From JBKEDF01 sp047975325 (lineage in GTDB: Bacteria; Pseudomonadota; Alphaproteobacteria; Rhodobacterales; Rhodobacteraceae), in the NCBI GenBank assembly GCA_047975325.1, contig JBKEDF010000032.1, positions 1-64,000 on the forward strand: a stretch of DNA of 64,000 nucleotides. The letters run 5' to 3'. The position numbers were made by a program, and so were the translations under genes. The notes beneath the pieces are model-generated. The model worked only from the letters and a program-made list of their open reading frames with translations, did no database searches and was not told where the DNA came from. This document shows, piece by piece, positions 9,079 to 17,794 of the stretch (position 1 is its first letter; each line of letters opens with the position of its first letter).

Positions 9079-10788
9079 TTAATCCCGTGTTCCGGCAAAA
9101 CGTTGCGCCCATTCGGCGCATTCCTCATCCGTAATCTTGCGAAACAGCACCTCCGGTACGGTAAATGCATGCCCGGCTGGCAGGGCGGCAAGGGCCGTGC
9201 GCGGATTTTCGGGCCAATCCCAGTCATCGGCCCGCATGCCCTCCATCATTGAAGCGGCCGCATCGGGAATGAAAGGGGCCGAGAGCACCGCATAGATACG
9301 GATCAGATTGAGCGCGAGCCGGATCTGGCCCGCTGCCATTGCGGGATCGGTCTTGATCACTGACCAGGGGGCGGCAGATTGCAGATATTCATTGCCGGCC
9401 ACCCAGATGGCCCGCAATTCCGCCGCGGCCTTGCGCATTTCCATCGCTTCCATGAAACCTTCATAGTTGCGCAGCTTGACCTCAAGTTCAGAAATCAGCG
9501 CATTTTCACGTTCCCCCCATTCGCCGCCCTCCGGCACGGTCTCACCAAATTTGGAACGGCAGAATTTGGTGACGCGCGACACGAAATTACCCAGCACATC
9601 GGCCAGATCCTTATTGGCGGAGCCCTGGAAGTTTTCCCATGTGAATTCCGCATCGGCCGATTCCGGCGCATGCGACAACAGCCACCAGCGCCAGTAATCC
9701 GCCGGAAGCAGGCTGAGCGCCTGATCCATGAACACGCCGCGACCGCGTGAAGTGGAAAACTGCCCGCCATCATAGTTCAGGTAGTTGAAGGATTTGATGT
9801 AATCCACCAGCTTCCAGGGTTCTTCCGAGCCCAGGATCGTGACCGGAAACGACAGGGTATGGAAGGGTACATTATCCTTGCCCATGAACTGGGTATAGGT
9901 CACATCCCCGGCGCCCTTGTCCGTGCGCCACCAGCGCGCCCAGTCACCGCCCGTCGCATCGGCCCATTCCTGCGTCGCCGCGATATATTCGATAGGCGCA
10001 TCGAACCAGACATAGAAAACCTTGCCCTCCATCCCCTGCCAGGGCGCATCATCGAATTGTACGGGCACACCCCATTTCAGATCGCGGGTAATACCGCGAT
10101 CCTGCAGGCCGTCCCCGTCAAAGAGCCATTTCTTGGCGATGGATGTGGTCAGGACCGGCCAGTCGGATTTACTGTCGATCCAGTCGGCAAGCCGGTCTTT
10201 CATATCCGATTGGCGCAGGGAAAGATGTTTCGTCTCACGCAGCTCCAGATCGGTTGAGCCGGAAATGACCGAACGGGGATCGATCAGATCCGTCGGGTCA
10301 AGTTGCTTGGTACAATTGTCGCATTGATCGCCACGGGCGGAATCATATCCGCAATTGGGACAGGTCCCCTCAATATAGCGATCCGGCAGGAAGCGGCCAT
10401 CGGCAAGCGAATACATCTGCCGTTCCGTCACTTCCCGGATCAGACCGTTTTCAGCCAGACGGGCGGCGAAAGCCTGGGTCAGCGCATGATTCTGCGGGCT
10501 GGAGGAACGGCCAAAATGGTCGAAGGACAGTCGGAAACCGCGCGCAATTTTCGCCTGGACAGCATGCATTTCGGCGCAATATTCCGCCACTGGCTTGCCC
10601 GCCTTGGCCGCTGCCAGTTCCGCCGGGGTGCCGTGTTCGTCGGTTGCGCAAATGAACATCACCTCATGACCCCGCGCCCGGCAATAGCGGGCATAAAGAT
10701 CCGCCGGAAGCTGGCTTCCGACCAGATTGCCCAGATGCTTGATCCCGTTGATATAGGGAATGGCGGAAGTGATGAGATGCCTGGCCAT
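9079..10788 (-). CDS. metG: methionyl-tRNA synthetase
   Basis: A 569-residue class I aminoacyl-tRNA synthetase that charges tRNA-Met. The HIGH-equivalent reads KHLGN near residue 17. A zinc-knuckle CPNCGYDSARGDQCDNC lies about 140-160. The KMSKS-equivalent reads QFSTSRG near residue 345, with Gln at the first position where Lys is usual. The anticodon-binding helical domain follows, and the C-terminal dimerisation domain of the longer E. coli enzyme is absent, as in many alphaproteobacterial MetRS proteins. Transcription starts at 10788 and runs toward rnr. Confidence 0.95.
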   Translation of the reverse strand: MARHLITSAIPYINGIKHLGNLVGSQLPADLYARYCRARGHEVMFICATDEHGTPAELAAAKAGKPVAEYCAEMHAVQAKIARGFRLSFDHFGRSSSPQNHALTQAFAARLAENGLIREVTERQMYSLADGRFLPDRYIEGTCPNCGYDSARGDQCDNCTKQLDPTDLIDPRSVISGSTDLELRETKHLSLRQSDMKDRLADWIDSKSDWPVLTTSIAKKWLFDGDGLQDRGITRDLKWGVPVQFDDAPWQGMEGKVFYVWFDAPIEYIAATQEWADATGGDWARWWRTDKGAGDVTYTQFMGKDNVPFHTLSFPVTILGSEEPWKLVDYIKSFNYLNYDGGQFSTSRGRGVFMDQALSLLPADYWRWWLLSHAPESADAEFTWENFQGSANKDLADVLGNFVSRVTKFCRSKFGETVPEGGEWGERENALISELEVKLRNYEGFMEAMEMRKAAAELRAIWVAGNEYLQSAAPWSVIKTDPAMAAGQIRLALNLIRIYAVLSAPFIPDAAASMMEGMRADDWDWPENPRTALAALPAGHAFTVPEVLFRKITDEECAEWAQRFAGTRD

Positions 10789-11038
10789 GCTGCGCCCTTC
10801 GTCAAAGCTATGACGGGTTCTTTAGCGCAAGGCCCCGGCAAGGGCCAGAAGCGCATTGGTCCGGCTTGGCAGTTTCGGCAGGAACGGAACCCCTGGCAGC
10901 AGCACTGTTGCCAAAGTGGGGCTGGAACGAGGATTACGTTTCGGGGGACCATTCTGTTCCTTGCGGAGGCAGGAGAATGATGCAACCCTGCCGCGAAAGC
11001 GAACCCGAAACAGGGTTGATAGCCTGAGAGGATCACGG

Positions 11039-12076
11039 ATGCGCCAAATACCATTGGGAAAATCGGGCCTTACCGTTTCGGAAATCTGCCTTGGCTCAAT
11101 GACCTGGGGAACGCAGAATACCGAAACCGAGGCACATGAACAGATCGCCTGCGCATTGGAGGCGGGGATAACCTTCTGGGATACTGCGGAGATGTATCCA
11201 ACCAATCCGGTACGCCCCGAAACCGTGGGGGGAACCGAAGAAATGATTGGCAACTGGTTTGCCAAATCCGGCGGACGGGATCAGGTGGTCCTGGCTTCCA
11301 AGATCAGCGGGCTGGGTCCGAATGTGCGGCCCGGCCTTCCGGTGACGGCGCAGACATTGCGTGAGGCACTGGAGGGATCCCTGCGGCGCCTGAAGACCGA
11401 CTATATCGACCTATATCAGATCCACTGGCCCAATCGTGGATCCTATCATTTCCGCCAGATCTGGGATTACAGCCCGAATGGCGACAGGACAGAAGCGCTG
11501 GCGCATATGGCAGAGTTTCTGGGTGAGGCGCAGAAACTTGTGACCGAAGGCAAGATCCGCGCTATCGGGCTTTCGAATGAAAGCGTCTGGGGGACGGCGA
11601 ACTGGCTCAAACTGGCAGAGACCATGGGGGCACCCCGCATGGCCAGCATTCAGAACGAATATTCCCTTCTTTGTCGCCAGTTCGACAGCGACTGGGCCGA
11701 ATTTTCAGTGATGGAGGAAATGCCTCTACTGGCCTATTCACCGCTGGCATCGGGGCTGCTTTCGGGAAAATATGCCGGGGGGGTAATCCCCGATGGCACC
11801 CGGCGCGCGGCGACGCCGGAACTGGGCGGCCGGGTCACGCCCTATGTCTTTGAGGCGGTGGCGGCCTATCTGGGCATTGCCGCACAGCACGGGCTCGACC
11901 CATGCCAGATGGCGATCGCCTTCATCATGTCGCGCCCCTTCCCTTCCATCCCGATCATTGGCGCAACGTCACTGGATCAACTGCGCACCAATCTTGGCGC
12001 GGCAGATGTGACCTTGTCGGAGGAAGTCCTGCGCGATATCGCGGCCGCCCGTCGCGCCCATCCCGCCCCCTATTGA
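11039..12076 (+). CDS. aldo/keto reductase, Tas-like
   Basis: A 345-residue NADPH-dependent aldo/keto reductase (TIM barrel). The catalytic tetrad is in place: Asp and Tyr in FWDTAEMY, Lys in LASKISG, and His in YQIHWP. The segments LGSMTWGTQNTE, GNWFAKSG and IIGATSLDQLRTNL closely follow E. coli Tas. Physiological substrate is unknown. The ATG at 11039 is chosen because homology begins there and GAGAGG precedes it; an in-frame extension to 10856 has no reductase-like sequence. Confidence 0.88.
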   Translation: MRQIPLGKSGLTVSEICLGSMTWGTQNTETEAHEQIACALEAGITFWDTAEMYPTNPVRPETVGGTEEMIGNWFAKSGGRDQVVLASKISGLGPNVRPGLPVTAQTLREALEGSLRRLKTDYIDLYQIHWPNRGSYHFRQIWDYSPNGDRTEALAHMAEFLGEAQKLVTEGKIRAIGLSNESVWGTANWLKLAETMGAPRMASIQNEYSLLCRQFDSDWAEFSVMEEMPLLAYSPLASGLLSGKYAGGVIPDGTRRAATPELGGRVTPYVFEAVAAYLGIAAQHGLDPCQMAIAFIMSRPFPSIPIIGATSLDQLRTNLGAADVTLSEEVLRDIAAARRAHPAPY

Positions 12077-12086
12077 GGAACAGGGA

Positions 12087-12512
12087 ATGTTGCGCGGTAT
12101 CGCGGGACTGGCCCCGCTATTGATTGCCGCCTGTCTCCCTTTCGGACAGGACATGACCACGCCTTCCCCCATCACAGGGCCGGAGGTTGAGGCAACGATC
12201 CTGACGGAAACACTCGCAGCCGATGCGGATACCGGTGCCACTTCCACCACGGAACCCGCGCCGCCGGCAGTAAAATCTGCATCACAGATCGTCTGCGAAA
12301 AGGCCGGCGGGCAAATGGTGCGGGCAGGAGGATCCCCCCTGTCCACCTGCCAAAAACCGATGCGCGATGCCGGAAAGGCCTGCAGCCGCCGGGCAGATTG
12401 CAAGGGCGAATGCCTTGCCAGATCGGGGACATGCGCGCCGGTCGCGCCGCTTTTTGGATGCAACGAGGTTCTACAACAGGATGGGCGCAGGGTGACATTA
12501 TGTATCGATTGA
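12087..12512 (+). CDS. small cysteine-rich lipoprotein, unknown function
   Basis: A 141-residue protein with a short hydrophobic leader ending in the lipobox LIAAC, predicting a lipid-anchored periplasmic protein. A low-complexity Thr/Ala/Pro/Glu linker (about 20-60) is followed by a C-terminal region with eight or so cysteines (VCEKAGG, STCQKP, KACSRRADCKGECLARSGTCAP, FGCNEV), suggesting several disulfides. I do not recognise a named family. Its 3' end overlaps the start of the lipocalin gene by 13 bases, so the two lipoproteins are probably coexpressed. Confidence 0.75.
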   Translation: MLRGIAGLAPLLIAACLPFGQDMTTPSPITGPEVEATILTETLAADADTGATSTTEPAPPAVKSASQIVCEKAGGQMVRAGGSPLSTCQKPMRDAGKACSRRADCKGECLARSGTCAPVAPLFGCNEVLQQDGRRVTLCID

Positions 12513-13000
12513 TCGCGGCCTTGCTGCTTTCAGGCTGTATCGCGGGCGGAACGGACGGGTTCCGCCGTCCCGGCCCGATCTATTCCAATGCGGTACTGGA
12601 AGTTCCACGCCTCGCGGGATCCTGGCACCAGGTGGCAGCCTTCAGCCGGAACCCCGGTTGTGCCATGGGCGGGCTGGAAATCACCCCCGATGCAACGGGG
12701 CTGGCTGTCTCGGGCAAGCTTTGCCTCGGGGGACGCATACGGGATATTTCCGGGCGGCTCAGGCTTTCGGGGCCCGGGCGTTTCACCCCGGATAGCCCCG
12801 GATTTGCCGGGGCGGAAGACGAATGGTGGATCCTCTGGGCCGATAGCGGGTATCGTTCGCTGGCCATCGGCACCCCTTCGGGAGATTTCGGTTTCGTGCT
12901 GGACCGAGGGCCGGTACTGCCCGTCGATCGCAAAAATGCCGCGCAAGAGATTTTCGACTGGAACGGCTACAGGCTGGAACATGTCCACTACGCTTTGTGA
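12500..13000 (+). CDS. lipocalin-family lipoprotein (Blc-like)
   Basis: A 166-residue protein beginning with a short lipoprotein signal, MYRLIAALLLSGC. It then has a lipocalin entry strand, VPRLAGSWHQVAAFSRNPGC (N-terminal GxW lipocalin signature), and beta-barrel strands ending in DEWWILWADSGYRSLAIGTPSGDFGFVLDR, as in bacterial lipocalin Blc. Members bind lipids or small hydrophobic molecules at the outer membrane. The ATG at 12500 is chosen over an upstream in-frame start at 12398 because the lipobox begins there. It overlaps the upstream cysteine-rich lipoprotein gene by 13 bases. Confidence 0.85.
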   Translation: MYRLIAALLLSGCIAGGTDGFRRPGPIYSNAVLEVPRLAGSWHQVAAFSRNPGCAMGGLEITPDATGLAVSGKLCLGGRIRDISGRLRLSGPGRFTPDSPGFAGAEDEWWILWADSGYRSLAIGTPSGDFGFVLDRGPVLPVDRKNAAQEIFDWNGYRLEHVHYAL

Positions 13001-13105
13001 AAGGGTTTTTGCCCCATAGTGATGGCGGAGGGCATTTAGCCGGATACCCGGCCCCTTCATATCGGGCTTCTTGGCTTTCGTGAAAGGCTGTGACAAGGAC
13101 GGGGC

Positions 13106-14002
13106 ATGGAACTCTGGGTGCTTTTCGTCCTCTTGGCTGCCGCGGTGCAGACACTGCGTTTTTCGCTTCAGAAACGGCTGAAGGGGCTGGGCCTTTCAAC
13201 CGGTGGTGCGACCTTTTCGCGGTTCCTCTTCGCGGTGCCGCTCGCGGCGGGCGGGGTGGCGCTGCTGATCGGGATGCGGGGCCATGCACTGCCGGTTCCG
13301 GGCCCTGCCTTCTGGGCCTATGCCATCATGGGGGCGAGCACGCAGATCCTCGCAACCTTCTGGACGGTTGCCCTGTTCTCGGAACGCAGCTTCGCAGTCG
13401 GGATCGCCTTCACCAAGACCGAGACCATCCTCGTCGCACTGTTTTCCGCGCTGCTGCTTGGCGAGGCGGTCTCAGGCCTCGGGATCGTCGCAATCCTGAT
13501 CGGCTTTTGCGGGGTCATCCTGCTGTCCCGTCCGCCGGAAGGCTGGGGACAAGGCGGGGTCTTCAACCGGGCCACGATCCTGGGCCTGTTGGCGGGCGGC
13601 GCCTTTGGGCTGTCGGCGATCGGTTATCGCGCTGCCACACAGGAAATCGTCAGCGACGACCCACTGTTTCGGGCAGCCGTGGCGCTGACGGCGGCAACCG
13701 GATTTCAGACCCTCGCCATGTCGGCCTGGCTGCGCTGGCGCGAACCGGGGGAGATCACGAAGGTGCTGTCGGCCTGGCGTGGCACATTGCTGGTGGGCGT
13801 CACGGGGATGCTGGGATCGCTGTTCTGGTTTGCCGCCTTCGCGCTGCAGAACGCGGCCTATGTGCGCTCCGCCGGGCAGGTAGAACTGATCTTCTCCATC
13901 CTCGTCTCCACCATCGTTTTCCGGGAAATCCCGCGCCTGCGCGAAATTGCCGGGATGGTGCTTCTGGTCCTGTCAATCCTGCTGATCATCCTGCAGCCCT
14001 GA
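13106..14002 (+). CDS. EamA/DMT-superfamily membrane transporter
   Basis: A 298-residue integral inner-membrane protein with about ten hydrophobic segments in two repeat halves, as in drug/metabolite exporters of the EamA type. Segments such as ALFSERSFAVGIAFTKTETILVALFSALLLGE near the end of the first half and SAGQVELIFSILVSTIVFRE near the end of the second mark the duplicated EamA unit. Substrate unknown. It is convergent with the downstream SDR gene, with 14 bases between the two stops. Confidence 0.85.
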   Translation: MELWVLFVLLAAAVQTLRFSLQKRLKGLGLSTGGATFSRFLFAVPLAAGGVALLIGMRGHALPVPGPAFWAYAIMGASTQILATFWTVALFSERSFAVGIAFTKTETILVALFSALLLGEAVSGLGIVAILIGFCGVILLSRPPEGWGQGGVFNRATILGLLAGGAFGLSAIGYRAATQEIVSDDPLFRAAVALTAATGFQTLAMSAWLRWREPGEITKVLSAWRGTLLVGVTGMLGSLFWFAAFALQNAAYVRSAGQVELIFSILVSTIVFREIPRLREIAGMVLLVLSILLIILQP

Positions 14003-14016
14003 CGGAGGCCCCGGCC

Positions 14017-14757
14017 TCAATAGGTGGCGCGCCCGCCCGACAGGTCGAACACTGCGCCGGTGGTAAAGGAATTTTCCGCCGAACAGAGCCAGGCGATCAT
14101 CGAAGCCGCCTCCCCCGTTTCAAGGAACCGGCCACGCGGGATCCGGGACAGCATGAAATCGATATGGCTTTGTGCCATCTGGTCAAAGATTCGCGTCCGG
14201 GCCGCAGCAGGGGTTACGCAATTTACCGCGATATCCTGCCCCGCCGTTTCCTTTCCCAATGTCTTGGTCAGCGCGATAACCCCCGCCTTGGAGGCCGAAT
14301 AGGCCCCGGCATTGGGGTTGCCCTCCTTCCCCGCGATGGAGGCAATATTGACGATACGGCCATAGCCCGCCTTCTGCATCACCGGCAGGACCGCACGGCA
14401 GCAATGATAGACACCGTTGAGATTGATATCGATGATCCTGTGCCATTCCTCCAGCGGGTAATCCACCACCGCACCATTCGACCCCGCAATCCCGGCGGAG
14501 GCGACCAGAATATCGATCCTGCCGAATTCGGCCTGCGCCTCGGCGGCAGCGGCCATGCAATCCGCTGCATCGGTTACATCAAGCGCACGTGCCGTACCGC
14601 CCAGCCTGGCGGCGGAGGAGCGGGCCAGATCACCATCATGATCCCAGAGAACCACCACCGCACCGGAGGCCCGCAGCCTTTCTGCCACCGCAAGGCCAAT
14701 GCCCTGCGCACCTCCGGTCACGATGGCCACACGGCCTTCAAGATCATACCGGTTCAC
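14017..14757 (-). CDS. SDR-family oxidoreductase, third gene of SDR-FAH-SDR operon
   Basis: A 246-residue classical short-chain dehydrogenase. The cofactor motif is TGGAQGIG, with VASAGIAG (NNAG equivalent), a catalytic Ser in NIASIAG, and YSASK for Tyr/Lys. The GTG start at 14757 is chosen because GGGAGGGG lies 6 bases upstream and just after the stop of the FAH gene; ATG codons further out would overlap that gene. It is transcribed with the FAH hydrolase and the other SDR. The substrate is probably a sugar or sugar acid, by context only. Confidence 0.82.
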   Translation of the reverse strand: MNRYDLEGRVAIVTGGAQGIGLAVAERLRASGAVVVLWDHDGDLARSSAARLGGTARALDVTDAADCMAAAAEAQAEFGRIDILVASAGIAGSNGAVVDYPLEEWHRIIDINLNGVYHCCRAVLPVMQKAGYGRIVNIASIAGKEGNPNAGAYSASKAGVIALTKTLGKETAGQDIAVNCVTPAAARTRIFDQMAQSHIDFMLSRIPRGRFLETGEAASMIAWLCSAENSFTTGAVFDLSGGRATY

Positions 14758-14776
14758 TGTCCCCTCCCCCGTTTCA

Positions 14777-15622
14777 TTATGTGTCGGCGATGACATCCTG
14801 GCGTTGCTGGCCAAGACCCTCAATGCCCAGTTCCACCACTTCGCCCGGCTTGAGGTAACGTGGCGGTTTCATGCCCAGCCCAACCCCCGGAGGCGTTCCG
14901 GTGGAAATCACATCACCGGGCTGGAGCGACATGAACTGGCTGAGATAACTGACAACATGGGCCACACCATAGACCATCGTCCTGGTCGACCCGTCCTGCA
15001 TCGTCTGATCATTCACCGTCAGCCACATCTTCAGGTTCTGCGGATCGGCAACTTCATCCCGGGTCACCAGCCAGGGACCGATCTGGCCAAAATTGTCACA
15101 GCTCTTGCCCTTGGTCCATTGCCCTGCGCGTTCCGCCTGAAAGGCGCGTTCGGACACATCATTCGCCACCGCATAGCCCGCGACATGGTTCATTGCATCG
15201 GCCTCGGAGACATATTTCGCCGTCTTGCCGATGATCACCGCCAGTTCAACCTCCCAATCGGTCTTTTGCGAACCGCGGGGAATGATGATCGGGTCATTGG
15301 GGCCACAGATTGCCGAGGTGGCCTTCATGAAGATCACCGGCTCCGGTGGGACATCCATGCCCGATTCGGCGGCATGATCGGCATAGTTCAGTCCGATACA
15401 GATGAACTTTCCGGTTCCCGCGACGCAGGCTCCAAGGCGCGTCGCCGCATCAATCACGGGCAGCGAATTCGGATCTATGGCGGCAATCCTTGCCAACCCC
15501 TCATCCGAAATCGCCTCGCCACCAATATCGGCCACATGGCCCGAAAGGTCACGGATCGTACCGTCCGCAGCCAGGATGCCGGGTTTTTCCTGACCCCGGG
15601 GGCCATGACGCAAAAGTTTCAT
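14777..15622 (-). CDS. fumarylacetoacetate hydrolase-family protein (2,4-diketo-3-deoxy sugar acid hydrolase-like)
   Basis: A 281-residue FAH-superfamily enzyme. The Mg-binding residues are visible as Glu-x-Glu in DWEVELAVIIG and Asp in YAVANDVSERAFQ. KFICIGLNYADHAAESG and GDVISTGTPPGVGLG are standard FAH signatures. Family members cleave C-C bonds of beta-diketo acids. Because it is flanked by two SDR genes, one strongly like 2-keto-3-deoxy-L-fuconate dehydrogenase, hydrolysis of a 2,4-diketo-3-deoxy sugar acid to pyruvate plus a hydroxy acid is the best guess. Ureidoglycolate or homoprotocatechuate pathway roles cannot be excluded. Confidence 0.85.
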   Translation of the reverse strand: MKLLRHGPRGQEKPGILAADGTIRDLSGHVADIGGEAISDEGLARIAAIDPNSLPVIDAATRLGACVAGTGKFICIGLNYADHAAESGMDVPPEPVIFMKATSAICGPNDPIIIPRGSQKTDWEVELAVIIGKTAKYVSEADAMNHVAGYAVANDVSERAFQAERAGQWTKGKSCDNFGQIGPWLVTRDEVADPQNLKMWLTVNDQTMQDGSTRTMVYGVAHVVSYLSQFMSLQPGDVISTGTPPGVGLGMKPPRYLKPGEVVELGIEGLGQQRQDVIADT

Positions 15623-15637
15623 AAGCTAGTCCTTTCT

Positions 15638-16381
15638 TCAGGTATTGGCCCAACCACCGTCAACCACATGGGCAACACCGGTTGTATAGGCACTTTCATC
15701 GGAGGCAAGGTAGACGACAAGGGCGGCAATTTCTTCGGCCCTGCCGATACGCCCCATGGGCTGTCGCGCGATAAAGGCGGCACGCGCGGCATCGTAATCG
15801 CCGGTATCACGCAACCGCTGTTCCAGTGAGGGGCTTTCGACAGTGCCGGGGCAGATCGCGTTGCACCGCACCCCCTGCGTCACGAAATCGGCGGCCACCG
15901 CCTTGGTGATCCCGATCACTCCTGCCTTGGTCGCGCCATAGACAAAACGGTTGGGCGCGGCCAGAACCGAACCTGCCACCGAAGACATGTTGATGATCGA
16001 ACCACCACCATTTTCAATCATCGGCGGCAGGAAGGCGCGCAAGATGCGATACATCGCCGTCATGTTCAAATCGACGGAGAACGCCCACTGTTCCTCATCG
16101 CAGTCAAGGATTGTTCCATTGGCCACGAACCCCGCGCAGTTGAACAGAACATCCACCGCGCCCACATCCTTGGCCATATCTTTTACGGCTTCGGGGTCTC
16201 GCACGTTGAAAAGCCGGGTTTCCAGCCCCTCCGCCCTGAGATCCGCCAGCGCCGCCTCATTGATGTCGGTCGCAATGACCTGCGCACCCTCACGCACCAT
16301 GGCAAGCGCCGAGGCACGCCCGATCCCCTGCCCGGCCGCCGTGACAAAGGCCGTTTTCCCTGCAAGCCGTCCCAAATCCAT
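15638..16381 (-). CDS. SDR oxidoreductase, 2-keto-3-deoxy-L-fuconate dehydrogenase / DHRS6-like
   Basis: A 247-residue short-chain dehydrogenase. The cofactor loop is TAAGQGIG, and IATDIN after strand 2 suggests NAD preference. The catalytic residues are Ser in NMSSVAG and Tyr/Lys in YGATK. CPGTVESPSLEQRL near 185 and the C-terminal LASDESAYTTG closely follow the DHRS6 / 2-keto-3-deoxy-L-fuconate dehydrogenase group. The ATG at 16381 matches where homologues begin; a GTG at 16402 is an alternative start. It is first in the operon and divergent from a LysR gene that probably regulates it. Confidence 0.85.
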   Translation of the reverse strand: MDLGRLAGKTAFVTAAGQGIGRASALAMVREGAQVIATDINEAALADLRAEGLETRLFNVRDPEAVKDMAKDVGAVDVLFNCAGFVANGTILDCDEEQWAFSVDLNMTAMYRILRAFLPPMIENGGGSIINMSSVAGSVLAAPNRFVYGATKAGVIGITKAVAADFVTQGVRCNAICPGTVESPSLEQRLRDTGDYDAARAAFIARQPMGRIGRAEEIAALVVYLASDESAYTTGVAHVVDGGWANT

Positions 16382-16651
16382 CCCCTGTGCAATTACCCGC
16401 ACCGCATTGGGCCAGGTGGTTTCCGACAGGCTATTAGGTCCGTTTTTTGATCGGGATAGTCAACGGGGCTGGCGCAATTTCCGTCACGGCCCGTCGGGTT
16501 ATGCCAAATGGGCGCATCTGCGCGGGCTTTGTCCCTTGCCGCCAGCCCTGATCGCGCCACCCCATCCCCCCGAAACGGGGATGTGCGGGAATATGCCGAG
16601 CCGCATAACGCGTCTTGTCAACATCCCCCAAGCCCCACCATCATAGGATGT

Positions 16652-17578
16652 ATGACGCTGCGATTCACTCTACGCCAACTTGAATATTTCGTTGCCACGG
16701 GCCGTTCCGGCAGCCTGAGTGCCGCAGCGCGCAGGCTGAACATCTCCTCCCCTTCACTTTCCGCGGCCATTGCCCAGCTTGAGGCCGAATTCGGACTGCC
16801 CCTGTTTACCCGGCGTCATGCACAGGGGCTTTTGCTGACCGAAGCGGGGGAACGCCTGCTGGAACGGACGGCGCGGCTTCTGGAAGATGCAGCGGCCCTT
16901 GGCGATTTCGCGGCCGATATGGCCGAAGATGTCGGTGGCCCGATTTCCATTGGATGCCTGATCAGCTTTGCGCCTCATCTGATGGCGCCATTGGGTCGCA
17001 GCTTTACCGCGTCATTCCCCGAAGCGCGGGTTTCGCTTCGCGCGGCACATCAGGCCGCACTGATGCAGCATCTGGACCGGGGGGAAATCGATGTTGCGCT
17101 CACCTATGATCTGGATCTGCCCAGGCAGATCAGGTTTGAACCCCTTGCCGATCTGCCTCCTTACGCAATCCTCCCCGAAAGCCACCCGCTGGCGCGGAAA
17201 ACCAGTGTGACACTGAAGGAACTGGCGCAGGAACCCATGGTGCTGCTGGACCTGCCCCATAGCCGTGAATATTTCCTGTCGTTATTTCACGCGGCCACCC
17301 TGAAACCCCGGATTGCGGAACGGTGCGAGGATATGGCGGTGTTACGGTCACTGGTTGCGAATGGCTATGGCTACGGGCTGATCAACATGCGCCCCCAGCT
17401 TGCGCTATCCGCCGACGGAGCAACGCTGAGCTTCATTCCCCTCGCCGGAAAACTGCGCCCGATGATTCTGGGGCTTGCACGCAAGCAGGCCGAATACAGC
17501 CCCCGCACGGTCACGGCCTTTGCCGATCACCTGCGCGCGCTCCTGACGGAAGGCACCCTGCCCGCCCTCACGTCCTGA
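16652..17578 (+). CDS. LysR-family transcriptional regulator
   Basis: A 308-residue LysR protein. The N-terminal winged helix (residues 5-65, TLRQLEYFVATGRSGSLSAAARRL) is followed by a periplasmic-binding-protein-like effector domain. The ATG at 16652 has AGGA just upstream and gives the canonical LysR N-terminus. It is divergent from the SDR-FAH-SDR operon across a 270-base intergenic region, the usual arrangement for a LysR activator of an adjacent catabolic operon. The effector is unknown, though a pathway intermediate would be typical. Confidence 0.9.
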   Translation: MTLRFTLRQLEYFVATGRSGSLSAAARRLNISSPSLSAAIAQLEAEFGLPLFTRRHAQGLLLTEAGERLLERTARLLEDAAALGDFAADMAEDVGGPISIGCLISFAPHLMAPLGRSFTASFPEARVSLRAAHQAALMQHLDRGEIDVALTYDLDLPRQIRFEPLADLPPYAILPESHPLARKTSVTLKELAQEPMVLLDLPHSREYFLSLFHAATLKPRIAERCEDMAVLRSLVANGYGYGLINMRPQLALSADGATLSFIPLAGKLRPMILGLARKQAEYSPRTVTAFADHLRALLTEGTLPALTS

Positions 17579-17707
17579 AGGCCCCAAAAAGGCCCCGACC
17601 GGACCCGTCAACCTCAAAAGCGCAGGGCAATGCCTTCCGCTACGGCAAACAAATATCGCCCCACCTTCAAATTTATACAAAATTACAGGTTTTCGGCGCG
17701 CTTTTCC

Positions 17708-17736
17708 TTGAAAAAGCGGGACACATTCACGATATT
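17708..17736 (+). promoter_or_regulatory. candidate sigma70-type promoter for BI-1 gene
   Basis: TTGAAA at 17708-17713 and GATATT at 17731-17736 are separated by 17 bases, close to the vegetative consensus in both hexamers. The site lies about 60 bases before the start of the Bax-inhibitor-1 gene and downstream of the LysR gene. Assigned by eye from sequence alone. Confidence 0.45.
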
Positions 17737-17794
17737 CGTGTCTGGACGGGTCTGGCATCTGCCGGACCCCTTTCGTAGTTTTTCGGAGGCTTTG

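Noticed and set aside
14005..14018. GAGGCC-CC-GGCCTC hairpin between the EamA and SDR stops as a bidirectional terminator
   Set aside because: The stem is only 6 bp with a 2-base loop that cannot close properly, and there is no T-run on either strand.
13090..14793. A 567-codon open frame on the plus strand across the EamA gene and into the SDR gene
   Set aside because: It is a shifted frame of the EamA gene and the antisense of the SDR gene. It is rich in Arg, Gly, Pro and His with no recognisable domain, while both real genes have clear family motifs.
14699..15829. A 376-codon plus-strand frame opposite the FAH gene
   Set aside because: The minus strand carries the FAH metal motifs and an operon arrangement. 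The plus frame has no domain or ribosome site.
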